Made by a program: the position numbers and the translations under genes. A DNA stretch of 64,000 nucleotides from Desarmillaria ectypa (lineage: Eukaryota > Basidiomycota > Agaricomycetes > Agaricales > Physalacriaceae): the NCBI GenBank assembly GCA_030407005.1, contig JAUDYN010000005.1:3162001-3226000 (forward strand). The letters run 5' to 3'. The notes beneath the pieces were generated by a model. It saw nothing but the letters and a program-made list of their open reading frames with translations, made no database searches and was not told the origin of the DNA. Positions 1-11,200 of the stretch are shown here, in pieces. Positions within the stretch are counted from its first letter, which is position 1. Every line of letters starts with the position of its first letter.

Positions 1-292
1 TACTACTAGTTCCATTCCTACTCACATCTTGTTCATGAAAAGACTGCATCAGATTTTCTCAGACTGTAGGATCACAGAACAGTCAATACACATTGGTAGA
101 GCCACAGACCTGGCAGAGCAGGGTGTGCTTCCATATCTCATACAAACTCATGATTAGTGGTTCTCAGCAGCAGTCAAGATTTATATCTAAAAAAATCCAG
201 TCATTCTACAAGTTATGATCAACACTCAAGTGCCATCTATCTGATAACACCATATACACTTCTCACATATCTTCAGTCCTATTACTTATTAG

Positions 293-395
293 CACTCATA
301 CATATAGTGTAGGGCTCATAAATTTGACTTGTGTCTAAAAGAGTATTCTGATCAGTAAACTCATATGATGAGTCTGACACTTGTTGACCAATTAA
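293..395 (+). repeat. Diverged direct repeat, copy A
   Basis: This segment of about 103 bp, starting CACTCATA and ending near ACCAATTAA, recurs at 810-911 in the same orientation. Both share GGGCTCA.AAATTTGACTTG and GTCTGACACTTGT. Many of the differences are C/T or A/G transitions, as expected for copies decaying by cytosine deamination. Confidence 0.65.
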
Positions 396-809
396 TCAGG
401 TTTGAAGATTTATTTACATAAGTTTAATTAGTAAGAGCTACTTGATTTTTTTAGTTCTCCACCTTTTCTCACACTTGTTCATAGTGTCAGCCACTCTAAT
501 ACACATATCTCCACATTCAGGATATAAAATCCCAGCCTCTCTCTAGGAGTCTTGGCCATCTCACCACTTTTCTCTCTATGTCTTTCTTTCCTCTTAGACT
601 ATAAGTACCTGGTGGTCTCAGCTTGAGTGCCTGTCACTCTCACTGAACCACCAGATGCATATCTCCTTCAATTTATATTTTAAAAAAAATATCATATTAG
701 CTCACCATGCTTCTGACAGAGCACTGAATATTATGGACTTAACAGTATATATTGATGATATTGTCACCATGGACTTTATTCATCTTATACTATAATGTTT
801 TTCTTCTCA

Positions 810-911
810 CACTCATATATGTGGTGCAGGGCTCACAAATTTGACTTGTGCCCTCAAGGGCATTTTGATTAATAACTCATATAATGGGTCTGACACTTGT
901 CAACCAATTAG
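810..911 (+). repeat. Diverged direct repeat, copy B
   Basis: Second copy of the segment at 293-395, roughly 80% identical by eye and about 517 bp downstream. It may be one unit of a longer decayed repeat or a fragment of a transposon internal region. Confidence 0.65.
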
Positions 912-1916
912 GTAGCTAGTTTTTGTAATATACTATACTCCTTTGCCTCTCTTTAGCAAATATAAATTTGTTCTATTCTAACTTGCTAGGCAAATGTGTC
1001 TGATCATGCAGTGTGGTGTTATCTAACATTGAATATATATAATTTATATAGTTGTTATATTCTCAATGCCATGCAAGCATCCTTTCAAAATTCTGCTTTT
1101 ATTCCAGGTGTTTCTAAGTAATATATCAAATATTAATATTGTCTGAGTTGTTTCTTATTGCTACTAAAATGGGGCTTAGAGAGAAGCTGCTGAATCAGAA
1201 AAAAAGGGTGGGCATGATGGCACTGCATAGATCAGTTGCATTAGCTCCACATCTGACTGTGTAGTCAGCAGCATGCTATAATGCTGACACAGAACCTAGT
1301 CTAGCAAGAGAAAGGCCTATGAGCTTTATTATAGTTGGCATTGTGTACAACATCCTGGCAGTGTTATTATTGTAATTTACTTCTTTCTTCATCAATAACA
1401 CTGGAAGACAATGTATTAGAAATATGCATGGTTTTTTCATGTTTTTTTTTTTACTGAAAAAAGTACTAAAGATATTTTAAAAATTTTACTGTCTTCTGCA
1501 AAATTTGCCAAATACAGTTCTAAATATTTATACATTTTTTTTTTACAAAAATACTGAACACATATTTAAGAGTAAAAAATATTCAAATTCTAGTGCAGTG
1601 TGACAGACATCCTGCAGGAGCCCAGAAAAATCATGCCAATCTCATTACACAGGGCAGAAACCTTATTGAACATCCAATGTCCTATTTTCATCCTAAATTG
1701 CCTATTTGATGGGAGGGGATCCAAAGATAGACTGCCCATATTAACTTAATTTTTGCGCATAATCTGAATGACATTTGGTGCAAAATATTGAGGTATTCAA
1801 CTAGTCCCTTCATGCCTGTATCTGACATACTGCAAGACTTAGTAAAGACAATTTGTCTGTGACATTTTGATGCATCTTCTCTAAATCCTCTACAACTTTT
1901 GATACAACTACTCTGC

Positions 1917-3674
1917 TTACACATATCTCTCAATAACTTCCTTGACTAACTCGACATCTGGTCTCTCAACATCAATAACGCGACGTTCTTTTTGCAGTAG
2001 GCCCTTGAACTCCTCAGGCATGACATCCAGGTCAAAGTCGAACTGTGAGGAACTCTGTAACGCCTGCGACACCGCTTCTGAGAACTTGGCAGGATGGGCA
2101 GTAGACAAGATGATTTGGATGGCCGAAGGTGAGCTATGGAATATATCAGAGATGAATAAATGGGAACGTGGGCTCGCCGTACTTGTATTTCGCCATCCTT
2201 GCAGCTGCGGTCAACCCCACAGCAGTATGAGGGTCCACAACATACGACGGCGATCCCAAAAAGTGAGACCTAATTGTCTCTAGTGTCTAATGGTAACAAT
2301 TGGTACGGGTAAAGGGGATTAAAGGGAAAATGTATACCTCTTCGTCACTAACCCGTTCAGCACAGAAGTCCCTCCTTGCAGACTCCAAAACCTTCACAGG
2401 TACCTCAACCTTACCATTCTTCTTCATTTTCTCCATCCATCCATCGATGATTTGACCAGCTTTTGTCCTCTTCACTTTGACATCAGAAACATCCTCCACA
2501 CTTTCAAAGGCGAGGTACCATAGCAACCTTTCAAAGTTACTTGAAATGAGGATATCCATCGCAGGGCTAAGGGTCTCCTTGACCCCACTAACGTCCTGAG
2601 TTCCCTTCTTGCCGTCTGACATTTGCAACTCCGGTGCTGAATCCACCTTTTCGTACCGTCCAGTTTTCCAAAACCGTGCCAAGATATCGTTAGCGTTGGT
2701 TGCCACACCCAGCTGGGCTGACATAGGGAGCCCCATGCGCTTCACGTAGTATCCCGCGAGGATATCACCAAAATTCCCCGTTGGGACGACGAACTGTACC
2801 TCGCTCTGGGTTTCCCGGCGCAAATGGAAGTATGCAAGGAAGTAGTAGACGGTCTGTGCAAGGATGCGGGCCCAATTGATGGAGTTGACGGCACCGAGAC
2901 GATGGGTAGCGTTGAATTCGGTGTCCGAGAAGAGAGATTTGACGATGTCCTGACAATCGTCAAACGTCCCCTTGACGGCTAAATTATGTACGTTGGCGTC
3001 GGTGACGGTGGTCATCTGCGCCTCCTGGATGGGCGAGACTCGTCCTTTGGGATGCAGAATGAATATCGAAATATTGGCTTTGTTTCGTAAGCCATAAATC
3101 GCTGCACTGGAGAACAAATCAGTACCGTGGCTTAGTTCGAGTGAATCGTTTCGCACCTTCCAGTGTCCCCGCTCGTCGCACCGACCACGGTCAATCTATC
3201 GATTCCACCGCCTGCACGCCGAGAATTCCTCCTCTTCAGGAAAAATTCAAACAGATTCCCAAGCAACTGCAACGCGACATCCTTGAATGCCCACGTCGGC
3301 CCATGCCACAGCTCCAATATATACTTATTCTCATCCAGTTTCTTCAACGGAGTCACATCGGGATGCCTGAACCCAGCGTACGACTTTGCAACAAGATCCC
3401 GGAGTTCCAGCTCGGAGATCTCTTCACGAGAGATGTAGAGCGATAGGACGGCAACAGAGAGGTCCACGAACGAATAATCCTTCCAATCTGTTTCCCAGTC
3501 TGCTGGAAGTGAGGGAATGTCGACTGGGATGTAGAGGCCACCGTTCGGGGCGAGCCCAGTGAGGACGGTCTAGGGGGGAAAAATTAGAGAAAACGTGCGA
3601 TTTGCGATGATATCCGATTTAACCTCTTCAAAGGACAGTTCCTGGTCACCTCCTCGGGTAGAAAAGTACTTCAT
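1917..3674 (-). CDS. THR4: Threonine synthase
   Basis: Pyridoxal-phosphate enzyme converting O-phosphohomoserine to threonine, the last step of threonine synthesis in the cytosol. Five exons on the minus strand (3674-3624, 3569-3157, 3106-2338, 2286-2183, 2133-1917) join in frame to 517 residues, close to the 514 of yeast Thr4. The PLP lysine lies in HGPTWAFKDVALQ, the glycine loop is VVGATSGDTGSAA, and AVNSINWARILAQ, SPAMDILISSNFERLLWY and STAHPAKF follow in family order. The start MKYFSTRGG matches the short N-terminus of fungal homologues. The last intron could use GTTCCC instead of GTACGG, but the chosen 49 bp size is more usual. A CRE palindrome and a Gcn4-like core lie just upstream. 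The stop codon directly abuts the CpG-free block. Confidence 0.96.
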
Positions 3675-3723
3675 CGTCAGTGAAGAGGTGCATTTGTGGG
3701 CTTCGGCCGAAATAATTTTCTTC

Positions 3724-3740
3724 GAGTCACTCTGACGTCA
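3724..3740 (-). promoter_or_regulatory. Gcn4-like core (TGACTC) plus CRE palindrome (TGACGTCA)
   Basis: Minus-strand TGACTC lies at 3729-3724 and a perfect TGACGTCA at 3733-3740, 50-66 bp upstream of the threonine synthase ATG. Both are classic bZIP half-site arrangements. Fungal Gcn4/Cpc1 factors control amino-acid biosynthesis genes through such sites, so general amino-acid control is a reasonable inference. Confidence 0.5.
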
Positions 3741-3896
3741 AAGACTTCCAGGAAAAACATTGGCACAGCCGCAATTTTCCATTTTCGAATTATCATCTCT
3801 TCCGTTCACAGATAGCCTGCTTTCGTTGGCTGATATTTAGACTACAGGAAGCTGCCAGCATCAAATTCGGGGGCAGGACCAGTCAACTCGTGTACA

Positions 3897-6079
3897 CTAG
3901 ACTCCAAATGTCCACAAACTATTTATCACATCCTCTTCCTCAACGTCATCTTCCTCGCTACAACCAAAGAGCCTCGCCGCGGCCTTCGCTTGGTCTCCCA
4001 ATTCCAAAGATGTTCCAAGCGCCGGTTCCTTTTTGATTTTCCGATTCGCCTCCGTATCATAGAGCTTTGGAAATCAACATCATCGCGTGAACTGTCACAC
4101 AAACGTTAACTCACTGTACCATATGTGTGGTCTAGGAAATCTTCCATCGAAAAACCAGGCTTGGTGAATGCCTCGGAGAACACCTTTACCAGAATCGAGA
4201 CGCCAGAGTGGTAATGCGATTGATGTGATTGGAGCTCCCAGAGTGAGCTGGAGAGTGCATTTGTGCTCAACGGATTTGGCTCCGCGGGCAAAAAAGGATC
4301 TATGTGATAATAAATGGACGTGAAATAGATACAAGAGATAACGTTACCTTCTGACCCATCCATATCTGTCCGGTTAATCATAACCATCAACGCAGGATGG
4401 CGCTTGAGGATGTTGTAAGTGAAAGGTATGAGAATTATGATTCCAGAAGGAGGAGCAGAAAGAGATAGGCGTGCCAGACGTTTGACAAATGATGCCAAGA
4501 GCGTCGCAGGAAGATGCCTAGTGCACGTTAGGAAATCGAAGAATGCTAGAATAAGCTTCAACGTACGTAGAGCTAAGGAAAAGTTCGGTCATTCGGAAGA
4601 AACGAGCACGATGTTTTAAATGGAGTAGATTGCGATCCAAGAACGCGTAGAGGCGCGTGTAGAAAGAAGGGTAGTCACTGTTAGATAATGAGTGATGATG
4701 CTAGACAAAACAGAGATAATCACACACAGGTTATACTCCTTCATCAACACAAACAGTGCATTCAATGCCAGCAGGCCCACAGTACCGCCTAGAACATCCA
4801 TGAGTTTCAAGACAGGTATCAAAGGATTACTAAACGAACCATAGTCTACGCATGCGCCAATCCAGTCCATCACCAACACAGGTCTTGTCAAATGGGGCAT
4901 GATACCCCGATGCATACTATTCAATACGCGGGTCGCAAGGGCTTTTGTCGCTGTTGTATCGTTGGCTAGAGACAACCGAGACAGAAGCTCTAGCCAGGTT
5001 CTAGTAAAGATCGCACGATGCGAAGGGAGTGAATGAAGAGATTGATGTATCGTCAACGTATGAACGCGTCCGCCCAGCGCCTTGGTCTTGCTGGTGTTTT
5101 TTGCCGTTTTATCATCGTCGAAAAACTTCCGCCAGTCGTCCTCAGGCGCCTCGCGGATGGATTCGTCTTCGTCTTCGTCATCTTCACCGTCCTGTCTTTT
5201 CGCGGCTTCTGGTTCGGGTGGTTGCGCGCCGAGTTCCGATACCCACCAAGCATTCAGCTCAGAAGATTCGGTGGGGAATGTTGTGAGGCCTTCGAGGATT
5301 CGCAAAAGGTTGACGGGGTGCTGGGGGTGCTCCTTAGTTGATGTCGTAGTCAACAGTGTCCTGACAGTGAGTCAATAAAATCGTATTTCAGCGACGAGCA
5401 ATGTTCACACACCCTGCTTCTCGTAAAAAGAACCATCGGATATCGTCGTACGTGCTGAACCAAGTTTCATGGAAGACTTGTAGGACGTCGGCATCGATGT
5501 ATGTGTCTGAAGCCCCGGTAGATTTCCGAGGAGATGGAGGACATAGTAAAAGAGCGTAAACGATCTTTCGGAAGTGAGAGATATGGAACTGTGGTGCCGA
5601 CGAACTCGAGTACTTCGTCGCCGCGCTGGACAAATATTTTTGAAGAGAGAAGAGAATTTGAAGGGCAGATACCTGTGTGAATGGTCAGGTACATTTATAA
5701 TGCAAAAAATGCCACGCACTCTCAAAGATTTCTCCTCGTCCTTCAGCAATCCTACGAGAAAATCGACATACTCGTTCAGTCGGTCCCAAAGCCAGGCTTT
5801 GACAATCTTTGCGCTCTCATCACTAGCAGCCGACAGCTTCCCATTACTTATCACCAACACGAAAACTCGATATAGTGCATATATACCCTTCGAAACTTCC
5901 TGAGAATCCTTCCGTGAACAAGCGAGATCCAAAAGGTCCGCCAATGGATTCAGAGATCCGTTGTTGGAGACTGCACGAGTGAGCTGTTGCTCTGTATCTT
6001 GAATCGATTGAAGGACCTTGGAATCGTTGCTGAGTTTTCTTTTCTTGCTCGGGGGTGGTAGAGAACGGGGACCACGCAT
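3897..6079 (-). CDS. NOC4: Nucleolar complex protein 4 (Noc4/CBF family)
   Basis: Noc4 partners Nop14 in 40S subunit maturation and export in the nucleolus. Seven exons (6079-5720, 5672-5413, 5360-4728, 4677-4567, 4517-4348, 4299-4115, 4064-3897) give 628 residues in one frame. Exon 3 carries an acidic stretch (GEDDEDEDES) and then the CBF/Mak21-type domain: GGTVGLLALNALFVLMKEYN, LDYPSFYTRLYAFLD, HRARFFRMTELFLSS, LPATLLASFVKRLARLSL and APPSGIIILIPFTYN, ending in the IL+RHPAL motif. The C-terminus has the expected WELQSHQSHYH segment and an acidic tail (SEEDDVEEED). Introns are 47-52 bp. The start is the first ATG of a basic segment (PPPSKKRKLS). Only 98 bp separate it from the divergent Oxr1-like gene. 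Confidence 0.94.
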
Positions 6080-6177
6080 GTTGTGGTAGAGGCAAAGAAA
6101 AAATTAGCCGATCCCTGAATGGCAAGCCGGACCGGCATCCGTTGAGTAGCAGTAGCCATCATTCCTACTGGCACGCC
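6080..6177. promoter_or_regulatory. 98 bp divergent promoter between NOC4 and the TLDc gene
   Basis: This is all the DNA between the two start codons. It must contain both 5' leaders and any separate promoter elements. No TATA box is visible. A run of A residues (AAAGAAAAAATT near 6093-6104) is the only clear compositional feature. Confidence 0.6.
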
Positions 6178-7258
6178 ATGTCCGTGCATCCTTCATCAAG
6201 CCCTCCATCGTCACTAGTGTCGATAACGTCGTCTAGACATCACCAAAATTCACCTACACGCTCGCCGACGCTTTCTGCGGCGATGCCAGCACCTCCCATA
6301 GCGTCCACGTCCTCTGTCTGTTCTACACCGCCTGCTGAGGATTCCCAGCCACGACCGTCGTCGCGCTGGATGGACTCTCTTCGAAAGATAGATTCCTTGT
6401 ATCATCTCGCAGAGCTACCACACCACAGGCATTCACATCCATCTACGCCTGTGAATATCTCGCACAAAACTCCCTTTGCACCGCGTGGCAACGCATCCGA
6501 GGCGTCGTCTGTCGTCTACATCCCACCTTCAGGAGCGCCGGGGTATCGCGGGGAAGCCTATGACTTGGACATGGGAGTCCTCGAGAAGAAAGCTCCCTAT
6601 GTTGATTTGAAGGGAAGAAGGGAAAGTACTGTGAGTATATTAGACGTGCACCTAGCCAACATAGTAAGTTGGCACCATTATTCTTTGGCACTATGTAATG
6701 CTAAGCAGTGTAGATTTGGAACCACCTTCCCGCTCTCTCCCGCCTTCCCCGTTCATGGTCACTCCTCTATTCTCTAGACCAGCATGGTATATCACTCAAC
6801 ACGCTTTACGCGCGGTGTGAGCAGTTGAAGCCGTGCGGTACACTTGTCGTATTTAAGGACGAAGGAGAGACCATTTTCGGTGCGTTTGTGAGCGATGGTA
6901 TACAGCAGAGCAGAGGAAGAGGACACTATGGTAGCGGCGAATCGTAAGTCTCCTCCGTTTCCTCATCTTCCATTCTCACCCGTTCCTCTGTAGTTTCCTA
7001 TGGCGCTATTCCGGCAATAAACTGTCCGTCTTTAAATGGACAGGGCGAAACGGTTATGTTGCATTGTGTGAGCCTGGTTATATGAGCTTTGGGGGTGGAG
7101 ATGGAGTTTATGGGGTGTACATCGATGCGGACTTGTTGGAGGGTTCGTCGGCACCATGTCCGACATTTGCAAATGAGCCGCTATGTTCTCCGGGACATAG
7201 CACAAGAGGGACAGTGTCGTTTGAGTGCGTGGGGGTGGAGGTGTGGAAGGTGGGCTGA
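6178..7258 (+). CDS. OXR1: TLDc-domain protein, oxidation resistance protein 1 family
   Basis: TLDc proteins protect against oxidative damage; fungal Oxr1 is also known to act on V-ATPase assembly. Three exons (6178-6663, 6714-6943, 6994-7258) encode 326 residues. Residues 1-130 or so are Ser/Pro/His-rich and probably disordered, with a helix-like RWMDSLRKIDSLYHLAEL. The TLDc domain fills the C-terminal half: WSLLYSLDQHGISLNTLY, GTLVVFKDEGETIFGAF, SFLWRYS, GYVALCEPGYMSFGGGDG, VYGVYIDADLLEGSS and a final VGVEVWKVG, which closes the domain as in yeast Oxr1. The start at 6178 was preferred because the upstream in-frame ATG (6055) overlaps NOC4. Introns are 50 bp. Confidence 0.92.
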
Positions 7259-8246
7259 TTTCATCGGTATATACCTTAATTACTTGCTGTACCATTATTA
7301 TTGACATTCAGACATTCCTATCTCGCACTTGCAATAGATTGACCACTATTGATTGATTTTGCCTTACCTTCATAAAGCACGTCCCGTCCAAGACCAAGAA
7401 GAGCGACGAATATTCCCCGACTCTATTTCGAAATGAAGGCTCCTACTAGAAATCTCCCGACTCACCGATCTGGCTCTACTTTGGTCCGTGAAAATTTGAG
7501 TTATTATAAGCAATCTATATCGTCCTGACATGAACCGATGGAGGTAAGTAGAGGTAAATTGGATTCAGGCAAAAGTACGATGGCACCGAATATGCCGATC
7601 TCTAGTTGCAAGCACGCGTGACAACCGTAAGGTTCAGGATTACGTCCTCGACTGATGCTGGTCGCTTCGAGAAGATTTGGATACAGCGGTATTCATGCCT
7701 GTAAGATGGCTGCTAATTTAACCAGCCCGCTGGTTTCGCTTCCATCTATCCCTTCGAGCTGGCACTAGGACCAAACCAGCAATTAACGAACGTCGGGATA
7801 TGCCGACTTGGATTTTCGGATTACCGCGACCATGTGACACAGTTCCTCTAATATATGATTCCAGTTATTGTTATATTATATTTGCCTGAGGCCTAGGGCT
7901 GTTATTAGCGTGATAGAAAAGGTTGCGAGTGGCTTCAGTACAGGTTGATGAGAAGGATGACGAACACTCACCACGCATAACGCGCAGAAGGTAAGGAAAG
8001 AGGTCAAGAACAGCTCGAATATTCAAGTTTTGATTGTTCGAATAAGTAACATGCTGGTATTTCAGAAATTTCAACCGACGAAGGTGGCGACACGGTTGAG
8101 CGTGGCCAAGCTTGAAAAGTTTACTGTTTAAATAACTTCGGGATCTACCGATTATGCCGACCGTGCCGATGCATGATTAGTGTGACTCCCGTGACAGCGC
8201 CACTCTCCTTTACCCTGTTTACCGCGACCACGCGACGCGTTTTCTT
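7259..8246. other. Intergenic spacer, TLDc gene to SCC3
   Basis: No gene found. Two ACGCGT hexamers (7614-7619 and 8235-8240) match the MluI cell-cycle box, the second 7 bp before the SCC3 ATG. Partly repeated words are present (ACCGCGACCA at 7825 and 8221, and several ATGCCGA). Short open frames on both strands have no coding character. Confidence 0.4.
8235..8240. promoter_or_regulatory. MCB-like ACGCGT directly before SCC3
   Basis: ACGCGT is the MBF binding core of G1/S genes in yeasts, where cohesin genes peak in late G1. The hexamer also occurs in coding DNA of this window (for example near 4643 and 5064), so chance occurrence is quite possible. Confidence 0.3.
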
Positions 8247-11200
8247 ATGGATTCCTCCCAGAATGAGTCGCCTGTAGGTCCACGACGTTCTCAACGTGAT
8301 AGAAAGCAGCCGAAACGCATAGATACAAGTGAGACGGCCTCGATACACCCACACTATTGTCTCTAACTGTTGTCAGTCACGAACCCCGGTAAACGGAAAC
8401 GCACAGCAGACAGCGACGCTGATGAGGACGCAGAGGCAGGAGAGGAGGATGCCACAGAGGAATATCATGCACCCAAGTCAAAGACAGTGCGAAAAACGGC
8501 GAAACCTGCGACAAAAAAACCGCGCACACAGAGGGGACGTAAAGTTAAAGATCCTGAAGACGCGTTATTCGACCCGGAGCAGCTTGCTAAAGACACTAAA
8601 ATCAACTCAGATAACCCTCTCTATAGTATGTCTGGACATTTTCGTGTCTATAACCACTAATGTGCTCTGGCAGATGCTATCATGAACCCGTCGGCCGCAT
8701 TGCAGGGAACTGCAGAAGACTTCCTTGAGTCTCTCCAGCAACACTCTGGAGCCGCGCTAGCGGAACTAATTAATCTCATTCTGCGGTCCTGTGGATGCAA
8801 CGACTCAGTCGACGAAGATCAGGCGGTGGACTATGACGGTGTCGTCGATGCGCTGGACCATTTTACGGAAGGTCTCAAACAGGTGCGTCCCCTTGTCTCC
8901 TTCGACTATCAAGCGCTGGACCATTTCTCTAGGAAGCATCACCGACGTACCCCTTGACCTCCAAGAATCCCATTTTCAAGAAATTTCGCACACATCTTTC
9001 CGAGTTCTTCGCTCGTTTGATATCATCTGCTGCAGACCTCGGTGTGCTGTACACATCAGATCTGATACCTACTCTCCAGACTTGGGTTGTAGCTATGAGC
9101 TCATCCCCAATACGGAGCTTTCGGCACACGTCGACTGCTGTTGCTCTCGATGTCGAGGCAGCGCTCTGCGACGTCACACGAGGCGTTGAAAAGGAGGTTG
9201 AGGTACTTGGACGACAAAGAGAAGGTGAGAAGAAGCGCAGAGCGAAGGGAGGGGCTGGTGCAAAGGACAAGGAGCTTGAGGGGAAGCTGAAGGAAGTCAA
9301 GGAGAGAGCTGCCAAATTGGACGAATTTTTAAAAGAATTCATTGACGGGTACGGCTCCTCATTTTCCTAACGTTCCTTGGGCTCATTGAAATGTAGTGTA
9401 TTCGTCCATCGATTTCGTGACCTCGACCCCGTTATACGAACAGAATGTATCACCTCCCTTGGTATATTCTTCAAGAAACACCCGTCTCATTTCCTTTCGA
9501 CCTCTTACCTCCGATATGTCGGATGGGTACTTTCAGATTCCGCTACACACGCCCGTCTAGCCGCTGTTAAGGCTCTGCAAATTGTGTACTCATCATCAGT
9601 CGCCGATGGTGTTCTCACCTCTCTGAATCACTTTACGGAACGATTCAAACCCCGTCTCGTCGAGATGGCCGAAGCTGACGTGGATGTGGGTGTCCGTGTC
9701 GGTGTGCTCAACGTCCTTGAAGAAATTGAAAAGAGTGGTATGCTCGAAGAGGAGGAGCGAGAACGGCTAGGCGGACTCGTGTTTTGTGAGGAAATGCGGG
9801 TACGCAAAGCTGTTTCAGGTTTTATGCGTGGTGTTTGGGAAGAGTGGGTGGAGCTGCGTGACGTTGAGATGGGCGGGAAGAGCAAAGATGACAAGGAACG
9901 GATGGGAATAAAGGGTATCGCAGCGCTACTGGTGAAATGGGGGGAGGCGCTGGATAAGGTTCTAGGTGATGACGATGAAGATGAAGATGGGATACAAGCG
10001 AAGCGTACGAGGACGAGGCCTGAAATTGCCGCCCTTTCTACAGGAAGACTTAAATCTGGGGGAGGAAATCGCATAGCTTTGGCGGCAGAAGCTTTGTGGG
10101 ACGAACTAGACCCTGTTACTGATTGGTCGGGCATACTCGACATGCTGTTGCTTGATCATTCTGCATCTGCAGATCAAGGCCCCTCTTCCAATGGACGCAA
10201 CAAAAAGGGGAAGAAGGGAAGAAAACCAGCAAAAAGCAAAGTCGCAGCCTCCCAGGAGGTGGATGATGACGACGAAACCGAATCTGTTCATGTTGACGAT
10301 TCTTGGAGACTGGAAGAAGTAGAGGAAGGCATCTTGCTTGAGCTTTTGGTCGCTTCCTTGGCAAAGACTAAGAAGGAAGTAGTCGGAGGCAAGAAGGTAT
10401 GTATTGAATAGTTCAATCGGAAGTGCATACTTATGCCGAAAGTAAAGGGCGAGGAGGAAGCTGTTGCTAACGAGATTACTCGCGCCCTGATGAAAGGTCT
10501 CCCGCGCCTTTTCGTGAAGTACCAGACAGACGAGAATCGGATTAAAGATGTTCTGGTCCTACCTACTCTTATGAACTTGGATCTATATCTTGAAATGCGA
10601 GCCATCAACGTAAGTCTTATTACATTCTAACGCAACCTCAATCTTATTTCATTTTTATATCAGGATTACTCAAATCTATGGGACGACATTCTCAAGCAAT
10701 TCCTTACGCATGCGTCTCCTGGTATTCTAGCGCTTGCCATGGACACCATCACATATCTCCTCTCTGCGACATCTCTTTCCAATACCAACAGCATGAAAAT
10801 TCTTGAACTAGAAGACGAGCTCTCGTCGGTCCTTCGTGCCACCCTTGCGGATCGTGAAGAGATCGAAGTAACGTCATTCAACGAAGACGAAGTCTTGTCC
10901 CTTGGGTCCACATGTATGCGGTTGAGGGTACTTGCCGGAACAAGAGATATGACAGGGTGGATCGAGGACGATGAGGGAGGTAAGCAGAGTAAGGTGTGGG
11001 ATCTTTTGAATGCTATAGCAGAGCGGGGACGGCTGGGATATAAGGACGAAGAGGTGGTCAGTCTCTGATTGTTCTATCATCATCGGATATTCGTTGACAA
11101 CCCTCAAGATGATCGAGCAGGTGTTGCATTTACTAACGCTGCATGTCATCTGGAAAGGAAAGGCACTTACCACAGATCCTTCGCCTTCCGCTGAGGAGGT

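Larger units (their letters stand above)
1..1916. repeat. AT-rich, CpG-free, gene-free block (probable decayed, methylated repeat)
   Basis: No open frame of useful length exists here. Reading base by base I find no CG dinucleotide before about position 1756, whereas CG is frequent from about 1950 onward. The block contains a diverged internal direct repeat (293-395 and 810-911) and several A/T homopolymer runs. In Agaricomycetes, transposable elements are heavily CpG-methylated and lose CG by deamination, so the likeliest reading is an old methylated transposon remnant. No terminal repeats or transposase remnant could be recognised, so the element type is unknown. It ends within a few bases of the threonine synthase stop codon. 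Confidence 0.6.

Noticed and set aside
7614..7619. Second ACGCGT as an MCB site for SCC3
   Set aside because: It is more than 600 bp from the start codon, and the hexamer occurs in several coding regions of the window.
9628..10143. Long minus-strand open frame opposite SCC3
   Set aside because: It is a Ser/Pro/Arg-rich shadow of the Glu/Asp/Lys-rich coding strand, with no start context or splice logic.
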